Below are positions 45,947 through 46,776 of a stretch of 46,776 nt of DNA, one piece after another (the first letter of the stretch is position 1; every line of letters begins with the position of its first letter). The stretch is taken from the NCBI GenBank assembly GCA_024644345.1, contig JAHELE010000008.1, positions 1-46,776 on the forward strand, in the 5' to 3' direction. The DNA comes from Actinomycetes bacterium. GTDB lineage: Bacteria > Actinomycetota > Actinomycetes > JAHEKZ01. The notes below the pieces were generated by a model, which saw only the letters and a list, made by a program, of their open reading frames with translations, was not told the origin of the DNA and searched no databases. A program made the position numbers and the translations under genes.

Positions 45947-46776
45947 TGCAGGGAGCCAGCCGCGAGTCGCTGTCAGCCGCCACCGAGCGGCTCGACACGT
46001 TGCTCGCATCTCCGATCACCGAGGCCGGTGACGTGGTGGAGCGAGCCACGCACTGGGTTGGTCGGTTCATGCCCTCGGTGGCCCAGCGCGTCGAGGCAGT
46101 CCTGCCGATCGCTGGACCACTTGGCGTCGGTGATGCGCTCTTCGCGGTCGGCTCGGTGCTCGATGCGCAGCCCTCGCTTCGAAGCGCCCTCACCGATCCC
46201 GCACGTAGCGGGGACGACAAGGCGGCGCTGGCCGCCAGTTTGCTCACCGGCAAGGTGCCCGACCAGGTCGTCGACCTCGTGTCGTCGATGGTGCGGTCCC
46301 GCTGGTCCGGGCCAGGTGACCTCGCGGACGCGATGGCTCAGCTGGGGGTTGAGGCGGTACTGGTCTCGGCACAACGCCACGACCGGCTCGACGAGGTGCA
46401 GGACGACCTGTTCCGGTTCTCCCGTGTGGTGGCCGGTCAGCCAGAGCTGCGTCTGGCGCTGACCGACCGTGCGTTGCCGGTTGACCGCAAGTCCGACCTG
46501 CTCACCGAGCTGCTCAGGGAGAAGACCTCGATCGAGGCCGCCCGACTCATCGACCACGCCGTCACGGAGCCGCGAGGGCGGCTGTTCGAGACCAACATGG
46601 ATCGGCTCACGGCGGCGGCCGCGGCGCGGCGGCAGCGCCAGGTGGCCACTGTCACCTCAGCTGTAGCCCTCAACGACGCGCAGCGAGACCGACTGGCGGC
46701 CGCACTCGCGGCGCAGCTCGGCTTCGACGTCCAACTCAACGTCGTCATCGATCCAGAGGTCGTCGGAGGGCTGCGG
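45946..46776 (+). CDS. atpH: F0F1 ATP synthase subunit delta (partial, truncated by window end; absent from the ORF track)
   Basis: ATG overlapping the atpF stop; frame reads open to the end: MQGASRESLSAATERLD...RLFETNMDRLTAAAAARRQRQVATVTSAVALNDAQRDRLAAALAAQLGFDVQLNVVIDPEVVGGLR. Confidence 0.9.
   Translation, partial: MQGASRESLSAATERLDTLLASPITEAGDVVERATHWVGRFMPSVAQRVEAVLPIAGPLGVGDALFAVGSVLDAQPSLRSALTDPARSGDDKAALAASLLTGKVPDQVVDLVSSMVRSRWSGPGDLADAMAQLGVEAVLVSAQRHDRLDEVQDDLFRFSRVVAGQPELRLALTDRALPVDRKSDLLTELLREKTSIEAARLIDHAVTEPRGRLFETNMDRLTAAAAARRQRQVATVTSAVALNDAQRDRLAAALAAQLGFDVQLNVVIDPEVVGGLR

Noticed and set aside
41093-46776. Sua5/PTP/glyA/wecA/atp arrangement as a novel cluster
   Set aside because: Gene order around rho-prfA-prmC-sua5 and wecA-atp is a conserved actinobacterial arrangement; only the individual oddities noted are of interest
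1-46776. Mobile elements, prophage, toxin-antitoxin or defence islands
   Set aside because: No transposase, integrase, RM, CRISPR-Cas or recognisable TA motifs seen in any ORF

Overview
High-GC actinobacterial chromosome window, probably Propionibacteriales/Nocardioidaceae-like (inference from gene content and order only). The right part (~27.7-46.8 kb) is conserved housekeeping: argS, lysA, hom, thrC, thrB, rho, rpmE, prfA, prmC, a Sua5-like gene, LMW-PTP, glyA, a WecA-like transferase, then atpI/Z-like genes and atpB-E-F-H, with atpH cut by the window end. The left part (~0-27 kb) is more accessory: a TetR/DHA2-exporter operon with a perfect 21-bp palindromic operator; a six-gene, tightly overlapping catabolic operon (6335-14463) facing a divergent TetR gene with two operator-like palindromes; a NUDIX + NYN/PIN-like fusion; a PIG-L/S51-peptidase pair; one tRNA-Arg(CCG); two DUF3105 paralogues (one translationally coupled to a DUF305 gene) flanking a DMGDH/sarcosine-dehydrogenase-like gene; a striking two-tier inverted repeat (23825-23934); and a TetR-EamA unit divergent from a PuuB-like oxidase. 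The candidates I rate most likely to be undescribed are the 6.3-14.5 kb operon with its palindromes, the DUF3105/DUF305 set, and the inverted-repeat element. No CRISPR array, rRNA, transposase, integrase or prophage was seen. All assignments come from reading motifs and gene order; no database search was run.
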